A DNA stretch of 64,000 nucleotides, from the NCBI RefSeq assembly GCF_001570365.1, contig NZ_BBYK01000058.1, positions 62,001-126,000 of the forward strand, in the 5' to 3' direction. The DNA is from Microtetraspora fusca (GTDB lineage Bacteria > Actinomycetota > Actinomycetes > Streptosporangiales > Streptosporangiaceae). The position numbers were made by a program, and so were the translations under genes. Below the pieces are notes generated by a model. It saw only the letters and a list, made by a program, of their open reading frames with translations. It did not search any database and had not been told where the DNA came from. This document shows, piece after piece, positions 50,452 to 59,542 of this stretch. Positions within the stretch are counted from its first letter, which is position 1. The number at the start of each line of letters is the position of its first letter.

Positions 50452-51416
50452 TCGGTGTCGTGGGTGACGAGCAGGCTGAGGACGGTTCCGCGCGGGCTGA
50501 GCGCGCCGATCGCGAGTTCCCGATACACCCAGTACGGCTGCCGCCGGATGATCCGGAACACCGTCCATCGCCATCGAGCGGCGAGTTCGTTGATCCGGCG
50601 GACGTACGCGCCCGCCGGGGCGCGTACGAGGCCGGCGACCGACTGCCACGCCGCGAGCCTGCCGTATCCGCCGCGGAGGCCAGGAGAGTAGCTGGCGTCG
50701 CAGTAGGCCACGGCGAACAGCTCGCTCACCACCGCGTCCAGGCCCGTCATCGCGCCGTACAGCGCGATCTGGGCACGGAGCGCGCCCGGCGGGAACGCGT
50801 TCACCCCCAGCGGCGTCAGGGCCTGGGGATCGATCTGCCGAGGAAGCTCGATGACGGCCGCCACCCCCGGCGCGCTCCAGTGCTCCACCGCGGAGGCGAT
50901 GCGCCGCTCGTCCTCCCGCGTGCTGACGATCCTCGGCGCGCGGTCCGGAGAACCCCGGCCCGCGAGCCAGGCGTCCCGCTCCGGAGGCTCCGGGAGAGCC
51001 TGCTCGCCGCGTGGCGTCCAGCCGGGACCGAGGACGGCCGCGTCCATCCGCCGCTCTCCCCGGGTGCGCTTCAGGGGTAGTCCGGCCAGGGGGTGACCGA
51101 GTCCCCGTAGGGCGTCCGCGCATCGCGCCGCCGCCGGCACCCTGACCAGGGTGACGCGGCGTGCCACCAGCTCCTGGATGAGGCAGGCGACCAGCTCGGC
51201 CCACGCGCCCGGCTCCTCTGGCGGGTGCTCCAGCAGCGGCACCAGGTGGTGGACCCGCCGCCGCTCCGCCAGCAGCGCGGCCAGGTCGCGGACCCGGCCC
51301 CCCTGCTGCTCGTCGGCGTACTGGTCGCGCACCAGCTCGGCCAGCGACGCGGCGTCGCCCGGGACACGCGCCAGAGCCCGCTCGTGCGGCCCGCCCCTTC
51401 TCTCATGCACGGTCAT
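50448..51416 (-). CDS. Hypothetical protein, 322 residues
   Basis: A soluble, Arg/Ala-rich protein with good codon bias over the whole length. The N-terminal third is helical (DAASLAELVRDQYADEQQGG; LVACLIQELVARRVTLVRVP). The C-terminal part contains AFPPGALRAQIALYGAMTGL and YCDASYSPGLRGGYGRLAAW. I recognise no family. I chose ATG 51416; frames open to 51551 look non-native. An inverted repeat (TTCACATG ... CATGTGAA, 51519-51556) lies about 100 bp upstream. Confidence 0.6.
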   Translation of the reverse strand: MTVHERRGGPHERALARVPGDAASLAELVRDQYADEQQGGRVRDLAALLAERRRVHHLVPLLEHPPEEPGAWAELVACLIQELVARRVTLVRVPAAARCADALRGLGHPLAGLPLKRTRGERRMDAAVLGPGWTPRGEQALPEPPERDAWLAGRGSPDRAPRIVSTREDERRIASAVEHWSAPGVAAVIELPRQIDPQALTPLGVNAFPPGALRAQIALYGAMTGLDAVVSELFAVAYCDASYSPGLRGGYGRLAAWQSVAGLVRAPAGAYVRRINELAARWRWTVFRIIRRQPYWVYRELAIGALSPRGTVLSLLVTHDTD

Positions 51417-51771
51417 GAAGTCCCTGACGTGATCCCGCTGACATGGTCGCCCTCTCGTACTGGCCCTGGCCCAGTGTTCGTCGCCGCACGCCCACGCTGG
51501 CGGCGACCGCACTCGACCTTCACATGCCAGAGCGTAGATCGGCCAGCGCATGTGAACGCGGCCATGGCCTCACCGGGGATCGGCGCGATCACATCGAAGT
51601 AGGAGGCGGATGGCTGGCGTCGCGCCTTCGCGACTGGTCCCGGATCCACTGTCCCTGCGGCGTGCGGAGCACCTGCTCAGCCTGCTGAACGGTCATCGGC
51701 TGCCTGATCGTCCTGCGGCCGCCGCCGCATCGCTGCCGAGGCAGTGCGCGATCGGCTGAAGGACGTCTTGG
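51417..51771. other. Gap with a TTCACATG/CATGTGAA inverted repeat
   Basis: Perfect 8-bp arms at 51519-51526 and 51549-51556 are 22 bp apart, upstream of the 322-residue gene. Otherwise only a weak 35-codon minus-strand frame (MTVQQAEQVLRTPQGQWIRD, about 51589-51696) is seen. Confidence 0.4.
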
Positions 51772-52032
51772 ATGATGAGCGCTGACGCTGACAGAGCCCG
51801 GCACACCGAGGAGTTGGAGCGGCTACGGCAAGCGTTCCAGAGCGCCGACGCCGAAGCGCGGGCGTACATTGCCACGCTGGAGCGCGACCTGGCGCTGGCC
51901 CACGCCCTGGGTGAGCAGGCAGCCGACCAGCGCGAGCGGGCCGACCGCGCTGAGGCCGACATCGAGCGGGCACACGCAGACGTCCAGGCCGCCGAGGTCC
52001 GGACCCGGCGCATGAGCGCTTGGCGTAGGTGA
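51772..52032 (+). CDS. Small coiled-coil protein
   Basis: An 86-residue helical protein (HTEELERLRQAFQSADAEAR; YIATLERDLALAHALGEQAA; RADRAEADIERAHADVQAAE) with heptad spacing throughout. GAAGGA lies upstream of the double ATG at 51772/51775. Its stop overlaps the next start (GTGA). The two products, read together, look like one longer coiled coil broken by a frameshift, or two coupled partners. Confidence 0.6.
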   Translation: MMSADADRARHTEELERLRQAFQSADAEARAYIATLERDLALAHALGEQAADQRERADRAEADIERAHADVQAAEVRTRRMSAWRR

Positions 52033-52295
52033 CCCGGGAGCATCGCGAGCAGGTCGACGCCTTCCGCGCCGACCTCACCACAGCCCGGCAGGAGGTCGCG
52101 ACGGCCAAGGCCGAGGTTGCCGAGGCAGCGGCCGACGCACGCACGACGCATGCTCGCGCCGAGGAGGCCATCGGCGAGCGTGAGGCGATCCAACGGGAAC
52201 TGGACGAGCTGAGGCGCCTCGTGGAGACGTTCCGTACCCGTGACCAGTCCGAACAGCACCACGCTGGCCTGCCGGAGCCCCCGCAAGAGACCTGA
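52029..52295 (+). CDS. Small coiled-coil protein, coupled to the preceding gene
   Basis: An 88-residue helical frame (REHREQVDAFRADLTTARQE; EVAEAAADARTTHARAEEAI; REAIQRELDELRRLVETFRT). The composition is close to that of the zinc-ribbon coiled-coil protein at 47.9-49.1 kb. The start is GTG within the 4-nt overlap. No zinc ribbon is present in this pair. Confidence 0.55.
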   Translation: MTREHREQVDAFRADLTTARQEVATAKAEVAEAAADARTTHARAEEAIGEREAIQRELDELRRLVETFRTRDQSEQHHAGLPEPPQET

Positions 52296-52448
52296 CCTGT
52301 CCCCCGCTCCCCCGCTGGGCGTCACGCTGTCGTTGCCCGGTGACGGTCGAATGACCGGTGGACGGCAGGGCGCGCTGAACCAGTGCCTCATCAGACGGCA
52401 GCATGATGTCGGCATGCACGTGTGCGGCTTGTCCGGAAAGATCTGCTC

Positions 52449-52568
52449 ATGGGCAAGGACGTGCAAGGCTACGTCACCGACGAGTGGTTCGACCGGTACC
52501 TGACCGAACGCCGCTGCGATCGGGCCGGGTCAGCGCCGGTTTCCAGGGGCTACCGCTTACTTGTGTGA
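52449..52568 (+). CDS. Possible 39-residue protein or gene scrap
   Basis: ATG 52449, with GGAAAGA upstream, gives MGKDVQGYVTDEWFDRYLTE and a short basic tail. It overlaps the convergent membrane-protein gene by 19 bases. Probably the start of a truncated gene. Confidence 0.25.
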   Translation: MGKDVQGYVTDEWFDRYLTERRCDRAGSAPVSRGYRLLV

Positions 52569-54100
52569 TAGACGGTCTTTCGCGATTTGCCGGGATAGAC
52601 GATGACCAGATGCTCCTCGACCGGCAGCTCGGACACGGACATCATGGCCTCCTCCTGGTCGCGTACGTAGATGCGGACGCGGTAGCGGCCGGGCCCGGAG
52701 ACGGCGAGCTCGGGCAGCGGGTCGCCCCTTTCCCACGATGTGAGCCCGAGCTTGCCGGATGGGCTGGTGATCCCGGTCTCGACGACCGCCTCCCATCCCG
52801 CCAGCCGCACGCGGGGAGCACGGCGCAGCACCTTGACCGTCAGGCAGACGGAAGAGTTCTCCACCGCCGTGGTGACCGAGACCCTGTGGGCGGACAGGTC
52901 CCAGAGGATCGCCTCGGCCGCCTTGTCCAGGGCGTACGACGGCTCCTCTTCGCCCTCGAAGTCACCGTCCTCGATGAAGTAGCCGCCGCCTTCGCCGACG
53001 AACAGTGCCGTGGTCGCCTGTCGCACGCCCCGCAGCCGCCGCGCCGGGTCCGTGCAGTGCGAAGTCATCACCGCCTGGTATTCCTCTTCCAGCCGCTCCG
53101 GATCGTCCTCCGACAGCGTCAGCCCCGGCCACGTACGCGCGACTGCGCCGGGGCAGAGGAACACCAGCACCCTCATGACCATGTAGTTCCAGTCGTCCGC
53201 ACCGGCCTCGTCGAGCACTGTGCGGACGCGGCGTTCGGTGGTGGGCCGTCCGGCGACGCTGCAGAGAGCGCGGCCCGCCACGAGCTTTTCCCGGTCGGGG
53301 AGCTTCGCGAGCCGCGACGCGAAGCCGCCGGCAGCCCTGGCGAGGCAGAGGAATGCGCGCTCGCGGTCACCGGGCGCGGTGTCGCCGTAGGAGCGGTGCT
53401 CGTCGGTCCACTGATCACAGACCGGTTCTGTGGCGTCCCGGTCTCCGTCTCTTGCCGTGTCCCGGGCCCCTTCGACTTCCCCCATGTCATAGCCACCGTG
53501 GTAGCCGATGGACCGCGCCGCGACGTCAGCGCCGGTGAAGCGGATGTCCGGCCCCTGGTCCACCCCGATCAGACCGAGCAGGAGGCAGCACACCACGACG
53601 ACCCCGGCCGTACGGCGCAACCGGATGAGGCGCGCAGACGCGGGGCCGGCGGGCCGCACCGCGAGCAGGATGAGGACCGCGCAGACTGTCCAGCAGGCGC
53701 TCATGCTGAGGTTCCACACGGCCGTATGCCGCCACACCTCCCAGCATCCGGCGCCGACCGTGAAAAGGTCGTACGCGAGGAGCGCCGGTTCGAGAAGGGC
53801 CGGGAGCAGCACATACGCCGACACGACACGGGCCGCGACGCGGCTCGGCCGTTCCCCGCGGGTGACCAGCCAGAGCGTAGAAGCGAGAGGGACGGCGAGG
53901 AAGTTCCACCTCAGGAGCGCCGCCGCTGTCGACGGCCAGTAGACCTCGGTCTGGAACTCGAAGGCCGGGCAGGTGGGCGGGTTGCCCACCATGAAACTGA
54001 TGGTGGTCAGCACCGAGTCGGGGAGTACCCACAGCGCCAGGGGCGGCAGCGCCATCACGGTCGCGACCGTCCAGAGCCGGAGCCCGCGTGACCGCCACAT
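52550..54100 (-). CDS. Large membrane protein of unknown function
   Basis: A 516-residue protein. The first ~190 residues hold four or five helices (VATVMALPPLALWVLP; VVSAYVLLPALLEPALLAYD; SACWTVCAVLILLAV; VVVVCCLLLGLIGV). A large soluble part of some 320 residues follows, with an acidic middle and a C-terminal beta-rich region (VEEHLVIVYPGK; GRYRVRIYVRDQEEAMM) that resembles a generic beta-sandwich. GAGGAG precedes ATG 54100. No family recognised. Confidence 0.7.
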   Translation of the reverse strand: MWRSRGLRLWTVATVMALPPLALWVLPDSVLTTISFMVGNPPTCPAFEFQTEVYWPSTAAALLRWNFLAVPLASTLWLVTRGERPSRVAARVVSAYVLLPALLEPALLAYDLFTVGAGCWEVWRHTAVWNLSMSACWTVCAVLILLAVRPAGPASARLIRLRRTAGVVVVCCLLLGLIGVDQGPDIRFTGADVAARSIGYHGGYDMGEVEGARDTARDGDRDATEPVCDQWTDEHRSYGDTAPGDRERAFLCLARAAGGFASRLAKLPDREKLVAGRALCSVAGRPTTERRVRTVLDEAGADDWNYMVMRVLVFLCPGAVARTWPGLTLSEDDPERLEEEYQAVMTSHCTDPARRLRGVRQATTALFVGEGGGYFIEDGDFEGEEEPSYALDKAAEAILWDLSAHRVSVTTAVENSSVCLTVKVLRRAPRVRLAGWEAVVETGITSPSGKLGLTSWERGDPLPELAVSGPGRYRVRIYVRDQEEAMMSVSELPVEEHLVIVYPGKSRKTVYHTSKR

Positions 54101-54649
54101 GTGAACCGACTCCTCGCCGCCCGGACAGAGCAGACGCACCTTATCCAGGAAGGGATCTTGATGTGCCGATAAGTGGGAATTGGATGGTCGTCGCGCCGTA
54201 ACCGTCTCTGGGCCGTGACCCGGATTCGTTTCCCGGGCTGCCGGCTATGTCGGCTGGGCCGGTTCCCCGACGACGCGGAGGGGGTCGAGCATGCTGTGCC
54301 GCTCAAGGACATCGCCGACGCGGGCGTGCCAGCGTGGGTGCCGGGCGACACGACCGGGCCGCCCTCCCCGCAGGTGGTGTTGACACCGTCGCGGTACAGG
54401 CTGGCGACGCCGGTGCAGCAGACTCCGTGTGGGATGAGGGACTCCTTCGGGGAGGTTTCCGCTCTGCAAGGGGATCGGTCACCTCCCCTCCAGGGGCATG
54501 CGGCCCTTGGAAACCGCCACTCTTCAGTTATCTTGGGGCTCTTGGCGAGGTTGCAGGCTGCGCACGCAGGGGTTCCGTTGGGTGTCGGACGTCCGGTCAT
54601 CACCGGGAGCTGAGCCAATGACGATCACCAGCCCCGACAAGGAGGATCG
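54101..54649. other. 549-base gap without a supported gene
   Basis: Both strands have open frames, but third-position GC is not raised in any of them. One minus-strand frame (from 54618) contains CAACN and CCTG-type cysteine pairs but no known fold. The right end carries the AAGGAGGA site of the next gene. Confidence 0.5.
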
Positions 54650-54934
54650 GTGGACATCCAAGGCCAGATGCTTAACGTCCGCCGTACGCTCGACGCCGCC
54701 GGCCACAGCCGCAATCAAGGCCAAGGCGGCTACGAGCTCAGCGTCGACGACGGCAAGATCGTGATCCGCCACGACCTCCGCCCCGGCGAAACACGCCAGC
54801 TCAGATACAAGGTGATCCGCCGGTACGCGTGGGCGCTGGAAGACGCCGGATACTCCACATGGATTATCGGCCTCACCGACGGCGCATCCCGGATCATCAT
54901 CCACGGCAGACCCTCCTACGCTTCGGGCGCCTGA
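54650..54934 (+). CDS. Small hypothetical protein with a near-perfect ribosome site
   Basis: A 94-residue protein from GTG 54650, 5 nt after AAGGAGGA. It reads MLNVRRTLDAAGHSRNQGQG, then ELSVDDGKIVIRHDLRP, VIRRYAWALEDAGYSTWIIG and SRIIIHGRPSYASG, a mixed alpha/beta pattern. No family recognised. Confidence 0.6.
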   Translation: MDIQGQMLNVRRTLDAAGHSRNQGQGGYELSVDDGKIVIRHDLRPGETRQLRYKVIRRYAWALEDAGYSTWIIGLTDGASRIIIHGRPSYASGA

Positions 54935-55026
54935 ACCGGCGACAACCGGCCGATCATTCGCCTCGTCCGACATCACGATGGACGCCAACACCGTCAACGC
55001 CGCCGCAGCCATAGCGGCCATCGGCG

Positions 55027-55301
55027 ATGTCGGGGGCCGGTGCGGTAGAGCTGGCAGGCACAGCCGAGGGCGCCTTCGGGGCTGCCGGCGAAGCCGCCTG
55101 CTGTCCGCCTTGGACGGTGACGAGCGGATGGCCGGCCATCACCGGGTGCTGGCCGTACGGGCGCATCTGCTGGAGAAGACCGGCGACACGGCCGGGGCGT
55201 ACGAACATCTCCGGCGCGCCGCGAAGTTCACCGCCAGCATCGCCGCGCGGCGCTACCTCGAATCCCGGGCCGGCAGGGTGGCCGCCCGGCGGCCGGATTG
55301 A
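55027..55301 (+). pseudogene. ECF42 sigma factor C-terminal relic
   Basis: LLSALDGDERMAGHHRVLAV, then RAHLLEKTGDTAGAYEHLRR and ARRYLESRAGRVAARRP matches the last ~65 residues of the intact ECF42 gene at 31837-33048. The DNA is also closely alike. Upstream bases still resemble the preceding codons of that gene (ELAGT ... GASGLPA) but with frameshifts. No region 2 or 4 survives. It is a second, different ECF42 copy rather than an exact duplicate. Confidence 0.8.
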
Positions 55302-55555
55302 AGCGTCCAGCCGATGCTGACGCCGCCGGGCCCCCGCGGTGCGGTGGAGATGGCAGGGGGTGGCCGGTGCGGGCCGCGAATGGGCGGGCGCATGCGCCCA
55401 TTCGTTTGGGTTCTCGTCCCAGATCATCCCGAGCTTGGCCAGCCCGATGGTCGGGCAGCGCCGATTAGCGCTGTGCAGATGTCGAGATCTCACCGTTGGT
55501 ACCGACTCTCGGGTGAACGGTGCCCACAAGCGCCGCAGCCAAAGATCGAGAGGGC

Positions 55556-56668
55556 ATGAACATCATGCAGAAGCTTGTGCAACAGGCCATTGACCAACTG
55601 GTGGAGTCGGGCTCCGAGCTGGGTATCCAGGTCGCGGTGTACCAGCACGGTGAGCTGGTGGTGGACGCGGTGGCAGGTGTCGCCGATCCGGACAGCGGCC
55701 GTCCGGTCACCTCGGACATCCCGTTCTACAGTGCTTCCACTGGCAAGGGTGTGACTGCGACGGTGGTGCACGTCCTCGCAGACCGCGGCGCCCTTGACTA
55801 TGACACGCCGATCGTGGAGCTCTGGCCCGAGTTCGGCGCCCACGGCAAGAGCAAGGCGACCATCCGCCACGCGCTGACCCACTCCATCGGCGTCCCGGCG
55901 GTGCCGTCCGACCTCACGGTGCAGGACCTGGCTGATTGGGACAGGATGTGTGCCCTGATCGCCAGCTCCGAGCCCTGGTGGGAGCCGGGGACCAAGACCG
56001 GCTACCACGCGATGACCTGGGGCTTCGTGATGGGCGAAATCGTCCGTCGGGCCACCGACAAGCCGATCTCGCACGTACTCAGGCAGGAGGTGGCGGCTCC
56101 GCTGGGCATCGCCGACGAGCTGTTCTTCGGCGTCCCGGAGTCCGAGCTCGGCCGGCTCGCCCGACTCGAGGAGGCGCCCGGTTCCGCCGCGATGATGGCA
56201 GCGGTGCCCGCCGACCTGCCGATGTTCAAGGCCACGCCGCCCGCCGTGACCCCCAGCGCCGAATACGGCAACAACCCCGTGGTGCTCGCTTCGGACATTC
56301 CCTCGGGCGGCACGATGTCCGCCCGCGCGGTGGCCAGGATGTACGCCGCGCTGCTTGGTGAGGTGGATGGTGTCCGGCTGGTCTCGGACGAGCGGCTGCG
56401 TGAGGTCACAGCCCTGGCCACGGCCGATGTCGACCAAATGGTCGGCTTCCCGATGCCGCGCGCGCTGGGCTACAACCTCGGCCGGCCCGGAGCCGACCCG
56501 CAGGAGACGCTGAGCGTTTTCGGCATGCCCGGCATGGGAGGCAGCGCGGCGTATGCCGACACCGCGACCGGCATCTCCTTCGCGCTGACCAAGAACCGGT
56601 TCTTCCCTGGTCCTTCCGTCGCGGTCAATCAGATCAGCGAGCTGGTCGCGAAGGCCGCCACCAGCTGA
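55556..56668 (+). CDS. Serine hydrolase/esterase of the class C beta-lactamase fold (EstB-like)
   Basis: A 370-residue Beta-lactamase (PF00144) family enzyme. SxxK is S61-T-G-K64 (FYSASTGKGVTATVVHVLAD). The tyrosine motif is in GTKTGYHAMTWGFVMGEIV, and the C-terminal loop GMPGMGGSAAYADTATGIS replaces KTG, as in EstB-type esterases. No signal peptide, so likely a cytoplasmic esterase. GAGAGGG precedes ATG 55556. It is not closely similar to the 4.5-kb hydrolase beyond the shared fold. Confidence 0.9.
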   Translation: MNIMQKLVQQAIDQLVESGSELGIQVAVYQHGELVVDAVAGVADPDSGRPVTSDIPFYSASTGKGVTATVVHVLADRGALDYDTPIVELWPEFGAHGKSKATIRHALTHSIGVPAVPSDLTVQDLADWDRMCALIASSEPWWEPGTKTGYHAMTWGFVMGEIVRRATDKPISHVLRQEVAAPLGIADELFFGVPESELGRLARLEEAPGSAAMMAAVPADLPMFKATPPAVTPSAEYGNNPVVLASDIPSGGTMSARAVARMYAALLGEVDGVRLVSDERLREVTALATADVDQMVGFPMPRALGYNLGRPGADPQETLSVFGMPGMGGSAAYADTATGISFALTKNRFFPGPSVAVNQISELVAKAATS

Positions 56669-56914
56669 GACTCTCCGGTCGGGCCCGGCTGCGGCCAGGC
56701 GGTGCGGGCACGGCCGGTCAGCCTCCGGGCCTGTGCGGTCCAGGTGGACTCGGCGGGTGTGGGCATGGCGGCCATCCTGCCCGATCTGGATGACGTGTCC
56801 GGTGGATGGGCGGTTCGCGGTGGCCGTCGCGGATACGGCAGCCTGCCGCTGTCTTGATCCACTTGTCGCGATCGGCCTGTTTGCCATGCCCGTTGCGGCT
56901 GCGGGTCGATCTCT

Positions 56915-57508
56915 GTGACCGCTGCCGAACGCAAACGGTTGAAGAAGGCGGCCTCGGGCCACCGAAGCGAGTACCGGGCGCGGGTGCGCGCGCAGATCGT
57001 GCTGCTGGCCACACGCGGCTGGGCCAACGCGCGCATCGCCCGGCAGGTCGGGTGCACCTGGACACCGTGCGGATGTGGCGAGGCCGGCTCGCCGAGCACC
57101 GGCTGGCCCGGGTTGGCAGACCGCCGCCGCTCGGGACGCCCGAGCGCCTTTCCTCACACCGCGCGCAGAAGGCCGCCGACCGGCTCACCGCCGCGTTCCC
57201 GAACGCGGTGATGGTCCACACGCCCGTCCACGCCTCCTGGCTCAATCAGGTCGAGATCTACTTCTCCGCCGTGCAGCGCAAGGTCACGCACAACGACTTC
57301 ACCGACCTTGCCCAGGTCGGGGACCGGCTCCGAGCCTTCGAAGACCGCTACAACGCCACGGGCACAGCCATTCCAGTGGAAGTTCACCACCTCCGACCTG
57401 GACGAACTGCTGGCCAGGCTCGACCGGCACACCGCCGATCACAGGAAGAATCCTCGTTCTGCCTCGCCGCATGATCACCCCCGAAGGACTTCCGGAGCCG
57501 ACCTCTAA
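56915..57508 (+). mobile_element. IS630-family transposase, decayed
   Basis: The N-terminal helix-turn-helix part (ERKRLKKAASGHRSEYRARV; LLATRGWANARIARQVG) runs from GTG 56915. A frame change gives HLDTVRMWRGRLAEHRLARV. The central DDE core is deleted, and the C-terminal part resumes (VMVHTPVHASWLNQVEIYFS; VTHNDFTDLAQVGDRLRAFE), with a final frame change to FTTSDLDELLARLDRHTADH and stop at 57508. The Asn/Glu of the WLNQVEIYF motif is kept, but the upstream Asp residues are lost. Confidence 0.8.
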
Positions 57509-57704
57509 GTAGACTGCTTCGCATGAGGTTGCCCGAATCAGACAGGGAAGGGCTGCCGGCCCGCCGGTAGCCCGAGATGCCCTAGATCCCCCTTTCGCGA
57601 CCGTTCGCGCAGCGCTTTCGCCGCGCCGTCGCTGAGCCTCACGCATCCGAGCGCCGGTGGTGCCGAACGTCCTGTTCCCACCACCTCTTTCGGAAGGCAT
57701 CCTC

Positions 57705-58880
57705 ATGCCTGTTCTGCTGTACCTGCTTGCCGTCGCCGTCTTCGCCCAGGGAACCTCCGAGTTCGTCCTGGCCGGCCTTCTTCCCGGCATCTCGCGCGAT
57801 CTCGGCGTCTCCCTCGGAGAAGCGGGGCTTCTCACCTCCGGGTTCGCCCTCGGCATGGTCGTCGGCGCTCCGGCCATGGCGCTCGCCGGCCGCCGCCTCT
57901 CCCCGCGCTGGACGCTGACCGGCTTCCTCGCGCTGTTCATCGCGGCGCACGCGGTCGGCGCCCTCTCGGGCGACTTCGGCGTGCTGTTGGCGAGCCGCGT
58001 GATCGCGGCCCTGGCGAATGCGGGCTTCCTGGCCGTCACACTCTCGACCGTGCTCGCGCTGGTCCCGGCCGACCGTCAGGCCAGGGCCCTGTCGGTCGTG
58101 CTCGGGGGCACCACCCTCGCGCTCATCGCGGGCGTGCCCGGCGGCGCGGCCATCGGCGAGCTGCTGGGCTGGCGCGCCGCGCTCTGGGCGATCGCCGCCC
58201 TGTGCGTTCCCGCGCTGCTGGTCGTCGCGGTGGCCACGCCGACCCGCTTCACGGGCACCGCCGAGACCGGATCCGCGTCACTCCGCCAGGAGCTCGCGGT
58301 GCTGCGGAACCACCCGGCGCAGGCGAGCATCGTGCTCGCCGTACTCGTGAACGCCGCCACGTTCTGCACGTTCACGTATCTGGCGCCGCTCGCGACCGAC
58401 GTCGCCGTGCTGGCGCCGGGCGCCGTCCCGCTCCTGCTCGCCGTCTTCGGCGTCGGCACGTTCGTCGGCGTCAGCGTCACCGGCCGGCTCGGCGACCGCC
58501 ACTGGCGCAGGCTGATCGGCGTGACCGCGCCGGTCCTCCTGCTCGGCTGGATCGTCGTCGCGCTGACCGCTCAGCACGCCGTCGCACTGTGGGTGCTGGC
58601 GCCGGTGATGGGCGGGCTGTCGTTCGCGCTGGGCAGCACGCTCATCGCGCGCATCGCGGTGACGACGCGAGCCGCACCCACCATGGGCGGCTCGTTCTCG
58701 ACCGTGGCGCTGAACCTCGGCGCGATCCTCGGGCCGGCGACCGGCGGGATGGCCATCGGCATCCAGGGCCCGCGGGGCCCGGTCCTCGTGAGCGCGGCGT
58801 TCGTGCTCCTGGCGCTCGCGTGCTGGTGGGCGGTGTCACGCGCGCTCCGCGGGGACGCCGTCCCGTCGATGCGCGCGTAG
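57705..58880 (+). CDS. Cmx/CmrA-type MFS drug exporter
   Basis: A 391-residue 12-helix transporter of the chloramphenicol-exporter group. The start VLLYLLAVAVFAQGTSEFVL and AGLLPGISRDLGVSLGEAGL match Cmx. Motif A lies in GMVVGAPAMALAGRRLSPRW; the C-terminal half starts QASIVLAVLVNAATFCTFTY. Likely drug/proton antiport of amphenicols or related compounds. GGAAGG lies before ATG 57705. The IS630 relic lies 200 bp upstream, so the gene may have arrived with it. Confidence 0.9.
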   Translation: MPVLLYLLAVAVFAQGTSEFVLAGLLPGISRDLGVSLGEAGLLTSGFALGMVVGAPAMALAGRRLSPRWTLTGFLALFIAAHAVGALSGDFGVLLASRVIAALANAGFLAVTLSTVLALVPADRQARALSVVLGGTTLALIAGVPGGAAIGELLGWRAALWAIAALCVPALLVVAVATPTRFTGTAETGSASLRQELAVLRNHPAQASIVLAVLVNAATFCTFTYLAPLATDVAVLAPGAVPLLLAVFGVGTFVGVSVTGRLGDRHWRRLIGVTAPVLLLGWIVVALTAQHAVALWVLAPVMGGLSFALGSTLIARIAVTTRAAPTMGGSFSTVALNLGAILGPATGGMAIGIQGPRGPVLVSAAFVLLALACWWAVSRALRGDAVPSMRA

Positions 58881-58962
58881 CGGAGTCGTCCGGCGGCCGC
58901 ACCCGAACCCGGTGCCGCCGCCGGACACCGATGCCGATGGCCACCGCACCCGCGCCGAGGAC

Positions 58963-59421
58963 CTAGATGACGAGTAGCGGCCGAAGCCCTTGGACTCAAT
59001 CATCCAGGCGTTGGGGTCGCAGACCTGGTTACTGTTCGTCGACGAACACGGGATCGACGGGTACGTCCAGCGCGCCATCTCCAGCCTCTGCTTGTAGCTC
59101 CAACGCACCTCGGCCCCATGCGGGACCTTCACCGACTGAACGTAGGACGCCTCCTGGTTACCCTGCTGGATGAACCATCCGGTGCTCCACTTCAGGGAGT
59201 ACCTTCCGGGCGAGCCGATGGTCATGTCGTACTCGTCGCAGCTGATGGGCGGGGCGAAGCCGACGTTGATGGGCCCCATGTTGACAGAGCCGGTGAACTG
59301 GCCGCTGCTGCAGTCATCGCTGTCCGACCCCGGCTTCGGGCCCGGGTTCTGCAGGGGCCGGATAGGACTCGAGGTAGATGCGGGTGACGCTCCAGTTCTG
59401 CCCGCGACCTCGGCAGGCCAT
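58963..59421 (-). pseudogene. Hypothetical beta-rich protein gene with frameshifts
   Basis: From ATG 59421, ACRGRGQNWSVTRIYLESYP runs for about 20 codons, then the frame shifts to SDDCSSGQFTGSVNMGPINV and GSPGRYSLKWSTGWFIQQGN, VPHGAEVRWSYKQRLEMARW. It needs another shift for the apparent end (GFG ... LLVI, stop at 58963). Cysteine content (SCDEY, CSSTNSNQVCD) suggests a secreted protein with disulfides. Family unknown. Confidence 0.45.
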
Positions 59422-59542
59422 CCGTAGCCGGTCTATCGCCGCCCTGCTCTCTGGATAGCGGCATGGCCGATTCTGAGAAGACTGAGCTGAACATCCGAGT
59501 GCTCGTAGGCTGAATCTCGCACGTGATGGACAGGAGGCTGAG

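Noticed and set aside
55490-57157. 555-codon minus frame
   Set aside because: Antisense to the serine hydrolase, which carries SxxK and tyrosine motifs.
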